DNA of 64,000 bases. Source: Multifurca ochricompacta. Taxonomy: Eukaryota > Basidiomycota > Agaricomycetes > Russulales > Russulaceae. Below are positions 47,738 to 60,155 of this stretch, piece by piece. The notes under the pieces are model-generated. The model did no database searches and had not been told where the DNA came from. It saw only the letters and a program-made list of their open reading frames with translations. Both the position numbers and the translations under genes were made by a program. Position 1 is the stretch's first letter. Each line of letters starts with the position of its first letter. The stretch covers positions 47,501-111,500 of the forward strand of contig WTXG01000059.1 in the NCBI GenBank assembly GCA_022496185.1, in the 5' to 3' direction.

Positions 47738-48997
47738 CTGTACACGTCTCTTGCGGCGGGGGTTTTTTTTTTCAAAGACATTCAGGGGGAAAGCCATTTA
47801 AGCAGCGGGAGGAGATGCTGGGTCACTGGAGCTCTGTTTGTGTGGGTGGGGAGATTGATTTTATGTCGTCAGTATCTTTAGTTGGCTTCGTTGAGAACGT
47901 TCGTTAGTTCCGATTGACCTTGTACTTGTTGTCGTTATTTTGTCGATGAGCTTAGCATGCAAGAGAAAGAAGAAAGCGAGACAAAACCATGTTGCTTGGC
48001 TGGTACTACTACAATGCAAGGAGTGTACGGGTATGGTACGGAAAGGACAGGTAACAGACCTGTTGTTAATTGACGATCTGTTGAAGCAGGCATCGCGCAA
48101 CTCCTACTATTATCTCACCTTGCTTGTACTCTGCATGAAGGTCAGACACGGAAGACGGATAACGGATGTTGCTAATTGATATTGGATCTCGGATCTAAGC
48201 GATCACAATTCAATAATCGTGAGCCACTATTCCAGTTTTTTCGCTCAATCAATTCCGGCATCTTGGCTCCATACGATCAATAAAGTCGAATTTGATATTT
48301 GATTTTCAAGAATGCGTAAGCTGTTAGCGGCTGAGACGCTGTCCTTGCAATGCTATACTATATCATATCATCTCATTTTTTTCCAAAACAGACACTGTAC
48401 CAGCAATGTGTTCATGGATCTAACGGGGGACTCCCTGCCAGCGCAAAGGTGTATATCGTACCTGAGGGAGAATCCCACTAATAAATCTACTATGATCATC
48501 ATCAAAGTATCCACGCCGACGCCAAATTGATCGCTCGCACTCGGAACTAATTTGAGCTAGCTAAATCTAATCACAACCTGGTTTCTCCCCAGTCACCGGG
48601 GGAGAGTTCTTCAATATCCTAGACGACCGGGTCAGTGTCTTTTTTTGTCTAGCGAGCGTTGACTGCGCAGTAAATTTCCATCATTCAGGCCCGAGGCAAT
48701 CAATTTTCCCTTTTTTTAAGAAATAAAAATAAAAACAAACGTAAACCCATGCGCGAGCCAAAGACATACTGAAATGAACTTAGTCCCTGCGGCACAAGGA
48801 CGATTAGAATTGCATCTGTCGAATTGTACTAAGTTCGTGACAACAACCTCCGTGTCGTCCACAGGAAACATTGCCATCCCTCAATGTAAATTATAAAATC
48901 GGTTACGCGAAAATAGATAATATATATATATATATAAAAGATTGTGATGGCGCAGTGGGGTAAAAGAAGGTTGCACGATACCCTTTTTTCCTCAAGT
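47738..48997. other. Gene-poor stretch, 1,260 bases
   Basis: Convergent region between LIG4 and the FAD-linked oxidase. Short ORFs overlap in several frames and none has conserved character. AT repeats occur near 48918-48938 (TA dinucleotides) and poly-T/A runs elsewhere. I saw no tRNA-like cloverleaf and no transposon ends. Confidence 0.5.
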
Positions 48998-51060
48998 TTA
49001 AGCGGTTTTAGTTAACGAGGGAGGGACCTCCAGGGTTGAGCTGAGCATAGCACTGGAACTTGGGATCCGAGCACCATCCCAGCCGATTCCCTGCCATACC
49101 TGGAAGACATTCTGAGGGTCATACTTCCTCTTGATGGCGTGAAGGCGCGCCGCATTCGTCGTGCCCCAGAACGACGCCTCGTGATTCGGCTCGTAGACGT
49201 CCGCCTCGTTGATGTACGCCCCGCTATTGGGTGAAAAGTCTCGTAGAACTTGCGCTGCCTCGTGGATACCGTTTATCAACTGCTGCTGCTCCTGGACCGT
49301 CGCACTATCCTCCCACTTGGTCGAGTAGATCGCGAGCCAGAGAGAGTTGTACCACGTAGGGTTCATCGACGTCGCGTTCCTTTGGAATTTCGGCGCTGGC
49401 GTGTCGGCGAGGATCTGGATTGGCTGAGTGGCCGCGCTGTCACCTAGGAAGGTCTGGCCCTGGCGAAGGGCATTCGCAAGGCCTGAAACATTCGAGGTGA
49501 GATACGAGCGAGGGATAAGACGGGAGGAGAGGGCAAAGTTATAGCCGGAGCTGTGCAAGTGTAAAAAAAAAAAGGGGGGGGGAGGGGCAAAGACTGGGTT
49601 AGCTCAAGTCGCCTCCAACATTACCCGAGAGATACTCACGGCTCGTTGCTAACATCAAAAGTGGCCTTGAAGAAAGCTTGGAAACTCGGTGCGTCAAAGT
49701 AGGTGATATTTGAGCCAGGAGGGAGAGCAGCCTCAACCGTGGCGAAGCCTTGCTTCGCCTGCGCACTGGTAGCATTGGGAAGAATGGCGAGGGCACCGAC
49801 AGTCTGCGGCCAGATTTTGAGGAAGGCACCTCCGCCGAGGTCGGCCCAGATTGGCGCCTGCTCGATGAATTTTTCCACTAGCGCGAAGTTATCATCGACT
49901 GACTGGGAGGCGCTGGAGATAGACACCCATGCACAAGGGACACCGGGGTAGGCTTTGTACGTGACGCTAGTGATAACACCCCATGTTCCGGGTCCACCGC
50001 CGCGGATAGCCCTTTGATAAAACAGGGGTCCATAAATCTCATAGTAGCGTGCATATCTTGTCAACGCAAACGCACCAGAAGAGGTCAGAGTTTTGATACT
50101 CGTTGATCGTGCGCTCAACACCATCGGCGGTGACAATCGTAGCTTGCAGCAAATTGTCGGCAGCCAATCCGTACGCCTGCGAAACAACAGAGTGTCCTGC
50201 GCCCTGGAAATACCCGCCAGCCGCACCAACATTGGGCGAGTCTCCACCAACGATGAGAATTTGATTGTCATCCGCAAACTGGTATACTTCCGACCATTGC
50301 ACACCAGCGCCGACAGTCACGGAGTCCTGCGGGGCAGAGTGGCCGCCAGCAGGGACGAAGTTCTTGTTGCGGGATATTCCCTTAATGCTATGGGTCCACA
50401 GGCCAAAAGCTCCCTTTCCGGAAGAGCGCCCTGCGTAATCATGACCAGCTGCAAAATAATACATAAGAACCGGACCTCATGGGGGGAGAGGTAGAGGGAA
50501 ACGCACTGTTCTTAATGACCACCCACAGGTTGTATTTTGTCGCGAACTTGACATAATTTACGACATCCGCAGAAGAAGTGGCATTCACCGAAAAAGTAGG
50601 GATCCTTCCCTGACCGCAAGTGGAACTATTGGATGTCAGGGGTACGAGGCAAGCATCCGACGAGGTACAGGTCTCCCCTAGGAACGAAATCAGAAACGAA
50701 GCAGACAGGCGGGAAAATTATGCGTACACATGACTTGCTGGTAACTGTGAAAATTGAGATTGATCAGCGCTGAAATGTAGTGAAAACTAGCTGGGACGCA
50801 TACCCAGCGTAGAGGTCCTCGCGCCATTGGTCATTGTGCCAATTTTGCGTGACGGTATTGCATGCGTTCGGATCATAGGCTGGATCGGTAGGGTAGCAAG
50901 ATGCGCCGACTGGACGCTCGACGTGAAGCTTTCCACAAATAGATGCGTTAAAGGCCGATAAGACCGCCTGGCTCGGGAAGCACGAGCTGCCTGAGAGGCA
51001 GCGATTAGCCGCAGAGGCCCCAGCAGTTAAAGAACCGAGAACGAGAAGAGAAGACAACAT
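48998..51060 (-). CDS. Secreted FAD-linked oxidase (berberine-bridge-enzyme-like)
   Basis: Flavoprotein oxidase of the PCMH/BBE superfamily, secreted; oxidises sugars, alcohols or aromatic compounds in other fungi, substrate unknown here. The N-terminus MLSSLLVLGSLTAGASA is a signal peptide. Secure exons: 50677-50507, 50448-50076, 50011-49640, 49550-48998, with the N-terminal part at 51060 to about 50728. PCMH landmarks: WVVIKN then TGHDYAGRSSG (the His is a candidate FAD attachment site), LIVGGDSPNVGAAGGYFQGA and GAGHSVVSQAYGLAADNLL. RGGGPGTWGVITSVTYKAYP follows. The C-terminal BBE motif YINEADVYEPNHEASFWG and KYDPQNVFQVWQGIGWDG is intact. The N-terminal exon reads into a stop near 50770; one missing base there, or an unusual splice, is needed to reach FHSYQQVM and WETCTSSDAC. 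About 600 residues in total. Confidence 0.9.
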
Positions 51061-53747
51061 GAGACACTATGAGGTGAGCACACAGTTTCTAGGCCCGTTT
51101 AAATAGTCAGCAGCTTAGTCTAGTTGGCACAGATGAACCAATTGATAGCTAGACGGCGTCATGAGGTACAGCCTGGGTTGTGAGCCGAGCGCATAGTGCA
51201 AGGCCAAGCGAAGAGGTCTATAATATGAACACACTGATATAACCCTGACCGATCAAAGGGACCGCTCGATGGTCTCGCCCTTGAACCTGACCAAAGCCAT
51301 TCTCTAGATTTGACTAAGGGGGTTGTGCTCCATGAGGTACAACACTGCGCAAAAGTAAATGTGGTTAGCGATTGCAGAATAAGTTATTGTGGCGTGCGTC
51401 AGGGCACCTGCAGGTTTATTCTGTGCTTGTCCCGACACAGTCGGGACTACGTATAATTCTAGCGAACTCACCTCCAGGAACCCTGATAATACCTGGGTCA
51501 AAATTAGTGATGTGCCTGGCCCGGCTCAGAGAAACTAAAAGCCAAAGCCGCCGGCTCAGGCCGCGGCTTTCAACAGCACATACAAGTGCAATAGCAATCG
51601 TCAAAATCAGTAGAAATCTGATCACAAAGTGTAACACACCAAGTCAGATTTGGATTAGCTGAACTATAACTACTAGTTATATGTCATAAAATTTTCTCTG
51701 CCAAAAGCCGCGGCTTGGGCCAAGCCGGAGCCGCCTCAGGCCGAGCCAAAGCCGCGGCTTTTGGGCCAAGCCGGGCCGGAACATCACTAACAGTATTCAC
51801 AGGAAAGTCAAGTAAAACACAGTCCAAGTGCTGCTGCACAGCACACAACTCGCCTATCAGTACTGCAGACTTAGCGATTGATCCGAGTTGACCGTTGATC
51901 CGTTTCCGACAGTAATAGGTATGTATCCCCGGCGCAGACGAGGTCGCGCACAACAAGCGTCTCATCTGTGCGTAGTTCTCCTTATGGCGCACCCATGGGT
52001 GACAACGTGACATTGTGACTTGTCTCTTTGTACGTGACAATGACCTAAGAGCATGTGACTGAGATCCCTTATGTGACCTAAGTCATGTGACTGGCTCATC
52101 ATCATTTACTAGCTTGATCACCTCTGTGTCCTCTTGTACAATCAATTAGAATTTTTGAAAATCAAAGCGCGCGATCCCGCAAGGGAGACCTGCCTTCACC
52201 TCACAGTCGCCAAACTGTTAATCTCAATCTCAAATCACAACAAGTCTCAAGTTGGGAGTGCTACGCTCATTAGTGCGCTCACTGGCAGACTTGGACGGAA
52301 TTCTAGTACTCCCATATGCCCCCTGCCTTCCACAGCCTCCATGAGACGGCGTGGAAGCTGGTCGAATGATGCAAGACGCAAGACGATAAAACTTATGACC
52401 CGTCGCGGCACTGTGTATTGACACTAGATATTGTGCTCTCTCCTGCTGGAACGTGAATGGAATACGGGCCCAATTGTTTACGAAACACTGAGCTCTCATC
52501 GTAGGCCCTAGGTAATCATGGGGCTCAGGTCCATGTAGCAAAGAAGGAATCCGCTTTGTTTCTGCTTCGTCGCCATCGTGACATGTGCTACTAACATGAC
52601 ATCACACCTACTGTCTCATCTCTATCTCTCCGTGGGGGTGGTTAGTTATCTCCTCGCAGGAGGTTTTTTGGCTCGTTTATGTATATGAAACACTATGCTA
52701 CACCCTCATTTCAACCGTGGCTCACTCCTAACATAATATTGTCCTCCTGAAAGTAAATGCTGTTGGTTCTTTCACCGGGCTATGTTTCTTACCTCTCTTC
52801 CCGTATGTCCAGGCACAACAACCTCGCTCTACTCCAACAATACGGAAGTAATGCATGACAAATACATAACTAATTACTGGAAGCAGACGCCAAGGAAGCG
52901 GAGAAACTTCTAGAGGAGCTAAAGGATCAAACCCTCCAATCTGAACCGAGACAGGAAAAACACTCAATTACGCGTTCTCATCACCCGAGGATTTAGTGCG
53001 GGGAGGTGAGGATGCCGTGGCACCCGGTATGGTAGCCGCGTACCTTAATGAGAGGACCAGGGTCTAAGGTTGGCCTTCCGAGTTATTCTATGCAAAGCGA
53101 TTGCGAAGCCCAAACGATTGTGGGGTCGAGACACAAACCAAATGGAATCGTAGCTTCGAAACGGCACAAAATTTAGATGGCTCTAGCTTCTTGTTGTTCG
53201 CCGGTTCGATGGATTTAGTTCACACAGCCAAAACAGAGCGACGCGAAAGCCCATGTTCGCTCGTGGATGACATGAACGAGTGAGATGCTTGTGAGAGGGT
53301 TATGTCGGCGCCTGTTGCTCTTCCTGGCCAGTACTCACGTTACAACGGTGGTGCCGTGTGTAGGTAAACGTTTTATGTAAGAGCGAAAATGAGAATGGGG
53401 TAAAGGATGAGAGGGGACTAGTTTGGTGAAAGTGCGCGTTCCTAAGCCCTTTGGCCCGGAAAACCTTATACAAGGATGTAGATAGAATGCTTCTGGTCCC
53501 GAGGGCACACTCATCTGAAGTTACGAGAGTGGAAAATTGCAGTTGCCATGCATTTGTGCCCATAGTTTCTGGATAGTGGTTTGTGGCAGCCATTCAGAAG
53601 TCGTTCATATACCCGCCGGAAAGGCGGCCCGGAATTTCAAAGTGTGGTGCAAAAACAACATCACCAAATAACGCGTCGCGACGCGTCTGGAGGGTCGAGA
53701 CTCCTGATTAATATCTCAAGGAAACACAGTCAAAGTCTCGGTGAAGG
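51061..53747. other. Gene-poor, repeat-bearing region, 2,687 bases
   Basis: Upstream of the FAD-linked oxidase and of DPB2. Apart from the inverted-repeat element at 51504-51790 I recognise no gene. A stretch near 52000-52100 has many GTGAC-type repeats and CATGTGACT motifs, and could be an eroded transposon end. A small hairpin with arms GTCCCGAC/GTCGGGAC lies near 51429-51447. ORFs of 60-100 codons here look like chance. Confidence 0.5.
51504..51790. mobile_element. Small inverted-repeat element (MITE-like, possibly hAT-related)
   Basis: The left end TTAGTGATGTGCCTGGCCC and the right end, read on the other strand, TTAGTGATGTTCCGGCCC match over about 23 bases with one or two differences. 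Internal blocks are GC-rich and repeated (GCCGCGGC palindromes, GGCCAAGCCGG). The 287-base element has no ORF. The terminal TAGTG fits the hAT terminal consensus, but I do not see an 8-base target duplication, so the family is uncertain. Confidence 0.6.
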
Positions 53748-56179
53748 ATGCCCGTCTCAAGACAGCAAATTATCATTCGAGTATGGTGTCTAAGAATGGT
53801 TTTGGAACCGACACGTACTCTTTTCTTTCCTTTAGGTTTTCCGCAAGTATAGCCATTCACTTGGGCCTGACGAACTAGAATTCCTTGAAGAAGTCTTGAA
53901 GAGACATGATATCTTAGATGAAGACGTAGAAATGTCAATAGAGCTCATTTCCAAAGAATACAATAAACAGGATGGTTTGTGTGTGTATGGATCTCGTCTC
54001 GACATTCATACTTACTTTTTTTTAAAGACGCCTCAATGAAGGTCTCTCTTCAAATCTTACATAGGGTATACCAGACCTTACAGACCTCAGGAGATACCCG
54101 AGGTCGGAAAGAAGACGCATTTCTAGACCCTGAGGATCACTTACACTTTGTGAGTGCCTTTGAAATGCCGCTGTGGCATTGGTCTCCTGAGCGAGGAAGT
54201 TTCGAAAAGTGAGAGTCGCTCGATAGAGGTCAACTGCACGTTGTAGAACTAAGCGCTTCTTATTTTTACTTACTTCAAAGGTCTCCACACCAGCCATCCG
54301 TGTTGGGCACCGCCGAATCCCGAATACTGGTCATGCGGGATCGTTTGAACATCATCAAGCAGACCATTTTAAGAAATGAGCACTTTGCACCATCCACGAT
54401 TCCGAGTCGGGACAGAGAACACCTTTTGACGGCAAGTCACATTCGTTCGTCCTGTTGTACGTGGCAACAATCTTAGAACATACCGCAGTTGAAATCAACA
54501 AAGCAACTTTTGGGTCGGGCTTGCGAGCGGTTCCTGCTCTTCGGTATGCTCGTACATTCTAAGGAGGGGAAGCTGTGCCTCGAGGATCTCGATGGTGTCG
54601 TTGAATTGGACTTCTCGCAGCTCGTATGAAGCCCTTTTTTTTTTGTGAGTCTGACAACGTTGTACGAATTATGACACTTTGCGGGCCAGGATCAACCGAG
54701 CGAAGGGCTGTTCACGGAGGGTTCATTGGCACTTGTGGAAGGAGATTACACTGAAGATGCTACGTTGAGCGTCATCGCAATCGGGCACCCACCCTGCGAA
54801 AGCAGGGAGACGGCGCGGTGAGGCATGCAGATGCAACTGCCTCTCTTTCCAAAGCATGGCTAATATATACTTGATTCTAGCTCGATATTCGGCCACGTCG
54901 ACTTTCTGGGTAAAGGAGCGACAACGCCTCTCGAGGACGTAAGTGCTCAGGTTCTGAGGCTTCCCCTACGTTTCATCATTCATTCCATGACAAACACCTA
55001 GACTCAATATGCCAATCGAGTTCAGCGAGACTTTTCGGGAATGAACTTCTTTTTCTTCTCAGATGTTTGGTTAGATCGCCCGGACACGCTGAGAGGTCTA
55101 CAAAAGATCTTTGACAATTGCATCGAGAACAACTTCATCCCGAAAGTGATTGTGTTCTGCGGTAACTTTACCAGTTCCGGGATCGCTCAAGGGAACAGCA
55201 GAGACATCCAAAGATACCAGGGCAAGTTTATCCCACACGTTCGCAGCTTATTTCGATAACTTTCTTTTTTTTTCTCCAGAGGGCTTCGATGCACTGGCCG
55301 ACCTGATCGCCTCTTATACCCTCATAACACGCCTCGCACATTTCGTCTTCGTGCCAGGACCTCTCGATCTGACCGTCAATTCGATCCTCCCTCGAAAACC
55401 TCTTCTTTCATCATTCACCGCCCGCTTACAATCCAAGATCCCAAAGCTTCACTTGACCAGCAACCCCTGCCGACTCAAATTTTTCGGTCAGGAAATCGTC
55501 ATCTTCCGGGACGATGTCATGTCTCGCATGCTGCGAAATCTCGTAGGCGTGAAACCGAATGCGCGGAATGATGATCTGAAACGATACGTGAGTTACCTGA
55601 TGACTCCATTCTCTTACTAGCTCGCTTTTCCTCCCCCTTCCCCCTTTCCCCCTTCCCCCCTCAACCCAGAAATAAGTCAAACCGCATGTGGGTGAGGGCT
55701 AATAAAACCCTTTTTTTTACTTTGTCTCGCTTATAGCTCGTTCAGTCCATCCTCGATCAAAGTCACCTCGCCCCGTTCACGACACACATACAACCGATTT
55801 TGGCCGACTACGATCACACAATGCGTCTCTATCCTCTTCCCACATGTGTACGTCTACCCTCCTCCTCCTCCCCCTTTTATTCTTTCCTTTTTGATTCATC
55901 ACCATGCTTCTCACTGTTCATCATCCATCAGGTCGTCCTCGCGGACAAGTACGACAGTTATCGAATGACGTACGAAGGCTGTCATGTCTTCAATCCTGGA
56001 CGATTCATCGGCCGTTCCCTTGGATTCTCAACCTATACACCTGCCACACAAGAGTCGGAAGCTTGGTGCGTATCCTCTTTTTCTGTTTTTGTTATAACGC
56101 CGCTTGAATCATTTTGCCTTTTCTCTCTCTCTCGATCTCTCGTTTCTCCAGCGTGGTGGATTTGGAAGCGGAAAATTAG
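53748..56179 (+). CDS. DPB2: DNA polymerase epsilon subunit B
   Basis: Second-largest, non-catalytic subunit of the leading-strand polymerase epsilon; essential for replication initiation through contacts with GINS. Twelve exons: 53748-53780, 53836-53974, 54028-54208, 54281-54431, 54489-54623, 54690-54817, 54881-54938, 55002-55221, 55280-55587, 55737-55847, 55932-56065, 56152-56179, giving 541 residues in frame. The N-terminus [20 protein letters not shown] is the family start and decides the ATG. The middle has an OB-type region. The inactive calcineurin-like phosphoesterase domain has [44 protein letters not shown] and [19 protein letters not shown]. The C-terminus reads [25 protein letters not shown]. 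Introns 54432-54488 and 55222-55279 use GC donors (GCAAGT). Confidence 0.95.
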
Positions 56180-56909
56180 CGCACACGATGATTCGTTCAT
56201 GTTTTTATAATTTGTTTTTTTTTTTAGTCTAAATGATATTTTCGATTGGAAGTGGTTCTATGTATACGTGAATGATCTTAAATCGCCCCAGCGTACGAAA
56301 TGAGGGTTATTACGAAAAAAAAAAAGAACCCAAAAGAAATAGAAAACAAAAGAGTCAAGAAGTAACTGATGGGTCCTCTGTAAGCCTAGAAACAAAACAC
56401 TGAAAACCAAATACACCAATGATAAGTCGCGCTACATTATACTTTTCCTCGGCAGCGGACAGTAGCCACGTCGTATAAAAGTTCGGGCGCAGGTGAACCG
56501 ATATGATGCTACGAGAGTTTCATACCAAACGGTGATAAGCAGTACAGATTGTTGTGTGTGCGCACGATGGGGGCGCTGGCCTACAGCAGAAAACAACAAA
56601 GACGTCAAGGGGATCACAGAAAGTCCGAAGACAGTAAGCCAGCCGACACGAACGTCACATGAGAGGACAATGATGAAAGAGGGGCATATGAATGACATGA
56701 TATCATGAATAAACAAAGGAAATAGATGATATGGAACCAGGAACCCAGTGAAGGAAAACAATGATAAAATGTTTGACGGTACTGTAATCATCCGACTGCA
56801 AAGAAAGAAGAGGAGAAGGGGGAGGGGAGGGAAGGAGTGGGGCTTGAGATTGCGGGGAGGGGGGGGGGGGGGCACGTGTAAGATCCAACCAATGACCCGA
56901 ATTCTAACG
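56180..56909. other. Convergent intergenic region, 730 bases
   Basis: 3' flanks of DPB2 and the forkhead gene. It holds a G-run near 56857-56872 and short A-rich tracts. Several overlapping ORFs up to 182 codons on the minus strand look non-coding (hydrophobic, low-complexity). No RNA gene was seen. Confidence 0.5.
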
Positions 56910-59729
56910 CTACCACATCCGCGTCCAGCGCTCAGGGCTTTGTGTATTCGGACTCTCATACAGCAACGCCCGCTGCGCAAATCCTACCGGACTTTCGCGT
57001 AGACCACGGGTGGGTGTGCCCTGCGCGCCGAGACGCGCGAGTTCCTCGTCCAGGAGCGTGCCAGGGTCATGCGGGTCGAACAGCCCACGGAGTGGTGACT
57101 CGGTCGTCACGCCCATGAACATGAGTTTTCGCGGCGTTACGGGAGTGAATGGCGTAAATTGGGAAGAGGTGCGCCGGCGTGATGGTGTGCGGAGGAGGTT
57201 CTCGGAGTCCTCAGTTGGATGATTGTCATCTTTTGATGTGTTGGCATCACCGTGAGAGAGGGGCGCGACTGGGGGAGGGTTAAGATGAGATTTATAGTGA
57301 ACCAGGCTGGGCGAGGGACTCATATGAACGCCTAGGTGTGAAAGGGGGGTTCTAGCGGCAGAAATGTGATGCCCTGAGACCTTCCGAGGCGGGGTACAAG
57401 GGCGACCTGGAGGTGTAACAAGCGGTTTTACAGAAGTGGGAAATACGTTTCTGGGTGGAGTGGACGCTTTTGGCTTTTGTACTCGGGATTTGACTGTCTG
57501 ATGGACAAGGGTGGGGGATTCAGGCGCTGGGGGAAGAGAAGGTTTCTGCGGTGCGAGTGAGGCCGATAAAATGCGCCAGAATTGAAATCATTTACTTTGG
57601 ACGGATCTTTCTCCACTGCCTTTTCTTTACCTTTCTTTGATTTCCCCTTTAATTTCAAGGTCGCCTCGGATTCTCTTTTCGTAGAACTTGGATTTAACAA
57701 GGTCACACCTGGAGCCAATGCGTCAAGAGGTGCTTCCTCTGGAACCACCAAGAATGCGCTCATATCAAACTTTGGTGACAGCGAGGCTGACTCCAGAGAC
57801 GACTCAGGGGCCTGAGTAGCGTCGTGGTCGTCTCTTTCCTCTGGCGGGCTGGAGCTGTTATTGGGAGTAAGGTCTGGAATGGATACAGATGAGGAAGACG
57901 TTGGGGGTAAAGATGGTGAGGGCGACTCTTCTGGCTCAGTCTTGATGAGAGATGTAGTGGATGAAGAGGTGGAAGGACGGGAGAACGGAAGTGCAGGCGC
58001 TGGAGGATCTGTGGTGACCGGATTGTATACCGAGCCAGGAGGGAGAACAGGGAATATGACGCCGGCAGGAACCGCGTGAGGATGAGGCATGACGTAGGGT
58101 GCATAATACGGTTGATGATGTGTGCCAGGGCGTGGTCCAGGAAATATTGGTGGTCCAGGGAACGCCACAGCTGGAAGAGTAGACATAGGGATAGCCATCT
58201 GGGGATGTAACGCTGGGTGTAATTGCTCTTTAATTGTCTCGGTTTTTAACTTCTTCCGTCTGGGTTTTCGCGTAGGCGTATCCTCTGCGGTCCGTTTACG
58301 ACTAGAATGACGGGTCTTCTCCTTCTGTTCTTGCATGTCCGAACAAAACTCTTTGCGGAAGCCACCCCCAGCGAAACAGTCAAGGTCCTGATCGAAAATT
58401 GCCCAGAGTGTACGCCCAGCAGCACGGTCACGCTGCACTTTGCGGAATACAATAGTCGTGCTGAGTACATGTCGGATTGAGTTCATCCAGGTCTGTTCGT
58501 TGCGCTTAAAGTGAGGGTAAACAATAGTGATAAAATCATAAATTTCTTGCAATGTTAGGCGATGTTCTGGAGAGGCGAGAATAGCTTGACCAATGAGAGC
58601 AGCGTAAGGAAGATCAGGCTTGACATGAGAGTATGGGCCTGGTGGTAATTTGAAAGGCAGGTCATCGTACTCGTCCTCAGTTGGTTCTGGCCCCATGGGA
58701 CCTGGCGACGATACGATGTTGACAATAGGGCGAGTTGGACTCGATGGTGGTGTAGAGATCGCCGGAGACGAGGTGGGAAGGGGGGCGGTCTTGTAATAAC
58801 TGCGACGGGGTGTTACTGGAGGGCGAGAGGACACCGTCTGAATTGCAAGAAGTGTGGGCATCGCGTGACAAGTAGATTAATCGTCGAAATACCTTTTGAG
58901 TGGTCTCCATAAGTGAGTTGGTCTCACTCGGTATAGAAGATCCGACGCTGCTCCGGCGAGATCGTGAGGGGGAGGGTGATTCAGCGCGAGGAACAAAGGT
59001 ACCCTAAAATAAGAATATCAACAAGCGTTTGACACTACCGAGGTATACCAACAGTGCGACGGTGTTAGGGGTGACCGTCTGATATAGTACGTTGTCCCTA
59101 TAATAGCGGCCTGCCCGACTGGGCGTGTTAGAGTGAGGTAGTAAATCCTGCGAGAAAGGTGAGAAGGTGAGATGGGGTGTCAAGGGTATTTATTGTACTT
59201 ACCTGCGAGAGGGCGGAATTTGAAGGAAGAGTGTCGTCGGTCGCCCTAACGCGTCCAGAATCGCGTGAGCGAGGATGACCCGACCCGCGTAACGCGGAAT
59301 GCGTGGGTGAATGTGGCAGGGTAGGACTGGTATCGCGCTCCCGCCTGCTGCGCCGCTCTCTCCTGCTACGTCTGTTCTGACGCTCGATAATCTCATCCAT
59401 ACTTTCGAAACGACGGATTGAAGATGAAGCTGAAGGCTCTATCGGTTCTGCCTTGATGGGGTGGCGGGAGGAAAAGAGGGTGGGTCGGCTGCTGATACAG
59501 AACGCGATTTTGCGCGAACGGTCTGTGGGAGCATAGTAGGACTCTTTACGCTGTCTGCATCCGAATCTGCCTTTGAGAATGCACGAAAAGTATTAACATT
59601 CTCTGCAGTGAGGAACTGGCGCATCTGGTCACTATGACGCGTCAGATCATCGCGTGTCATGCCTAGATTTTGAAGGAGTTGAGATATTGGTGAGATTGGT
59701 TGTCCTGTATTGATGGAACGATCTTCCAT
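56910..59729 (-). CDS. Forkhead transcription factor (Sep1/Hcm1-like)
   Basis: Forkhead-box factor, probably a cell-cycle regulator by similarity to fungal Sep1/Hcm1. Exons: 59729-59203, 59147-59049, 59003-58893, 58837-56910. The N-terminal region starts SPISQLLQNLGMTRDDLTRH and has an Arg/Ser-rich stretch (RRSRRERRSRRERDTSP). The forkhead domain is KPDLPYAALIGQAILASPEH, LTLQEIYDFITIVYPHFKRN and EQTWMNSIRHVLSTTIVFRK, where NSIRH.LS is the recognition helix. A basic NLS-like block (RKPRRKKLKTE) and a long Pro/Ser tail with SQFTPFTPVTPRKLMF follow. Two single-base losses break the frame: near 59458-59461 (PPATP before AEPIEPSASSS) and near 57585-57587 (KVND before FWRILSASLAPQ). With both counted it is 888 residues. 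Confidence 0.92.
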
Positions 59730-60155
59730 CCCTCTTCAAAGGGAGGGCCAAAGAGAAGAAATGAAGGAAACACCAAGGAAGGGGGAAAGGGTAACCAGAG
59801 GTAAGTACAAGTACAAGTATGCTACTCGCTTGTCGTGTTGTTGTCAACATCAATATAACGCGCGCGACTTTGGACAGGACAGGGACAAGGTTAATTAATA
59901 TTATATTATATTATTTATTATTATATTATATAACCCTCAAATAAGGAAGCGCGGACTCTTTGGACTATTTTTATTTATTATTATTATTATTGTCATTGTT
60001 ATTTTATGCTGGTTAATGGCTCTCTGGCGATACGATAGACAATGGTGATGGCGATATAATCGAACTTCGACCAGCACTGCCCAACCGTATTTCCGTAGTT
60101 CCTATTTCTCCCGGCGTATATTCAACCTCTCCTCCTATCGTGAATATGTCGCCAT
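59730..60155. other. Spacer between mL44 and the forkhead gene, 426 bases
   Basis: Tandem minus-strand spacer. It contains the forkhead promoter side and the mL44 3' side, with a very AT-rich block (TATTA repeats, about 59895-60005). Confidence 0.5.

Noticed and set aside
51530..51780. GC-rich repeats considered as a CRISPR-like array
   Set aside because: The spacing is irregular, the repeats are palindromic halves of a foldback element, and the genome is eukaryotic.
53300..53593. 97-codon minus-strand ORF upstream of DPB2
   Set aside because: No conserved features, low-complexity composition, and it lies in the expected DPB2 promoter region.
56432..56980. 182-codon minus-strand ORF in the convergent spacer
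   Set aside because: It overlaps the end of the forkhead gene, is hydrophobic and low-complexity, and matches no known pattern; it is probably chance.
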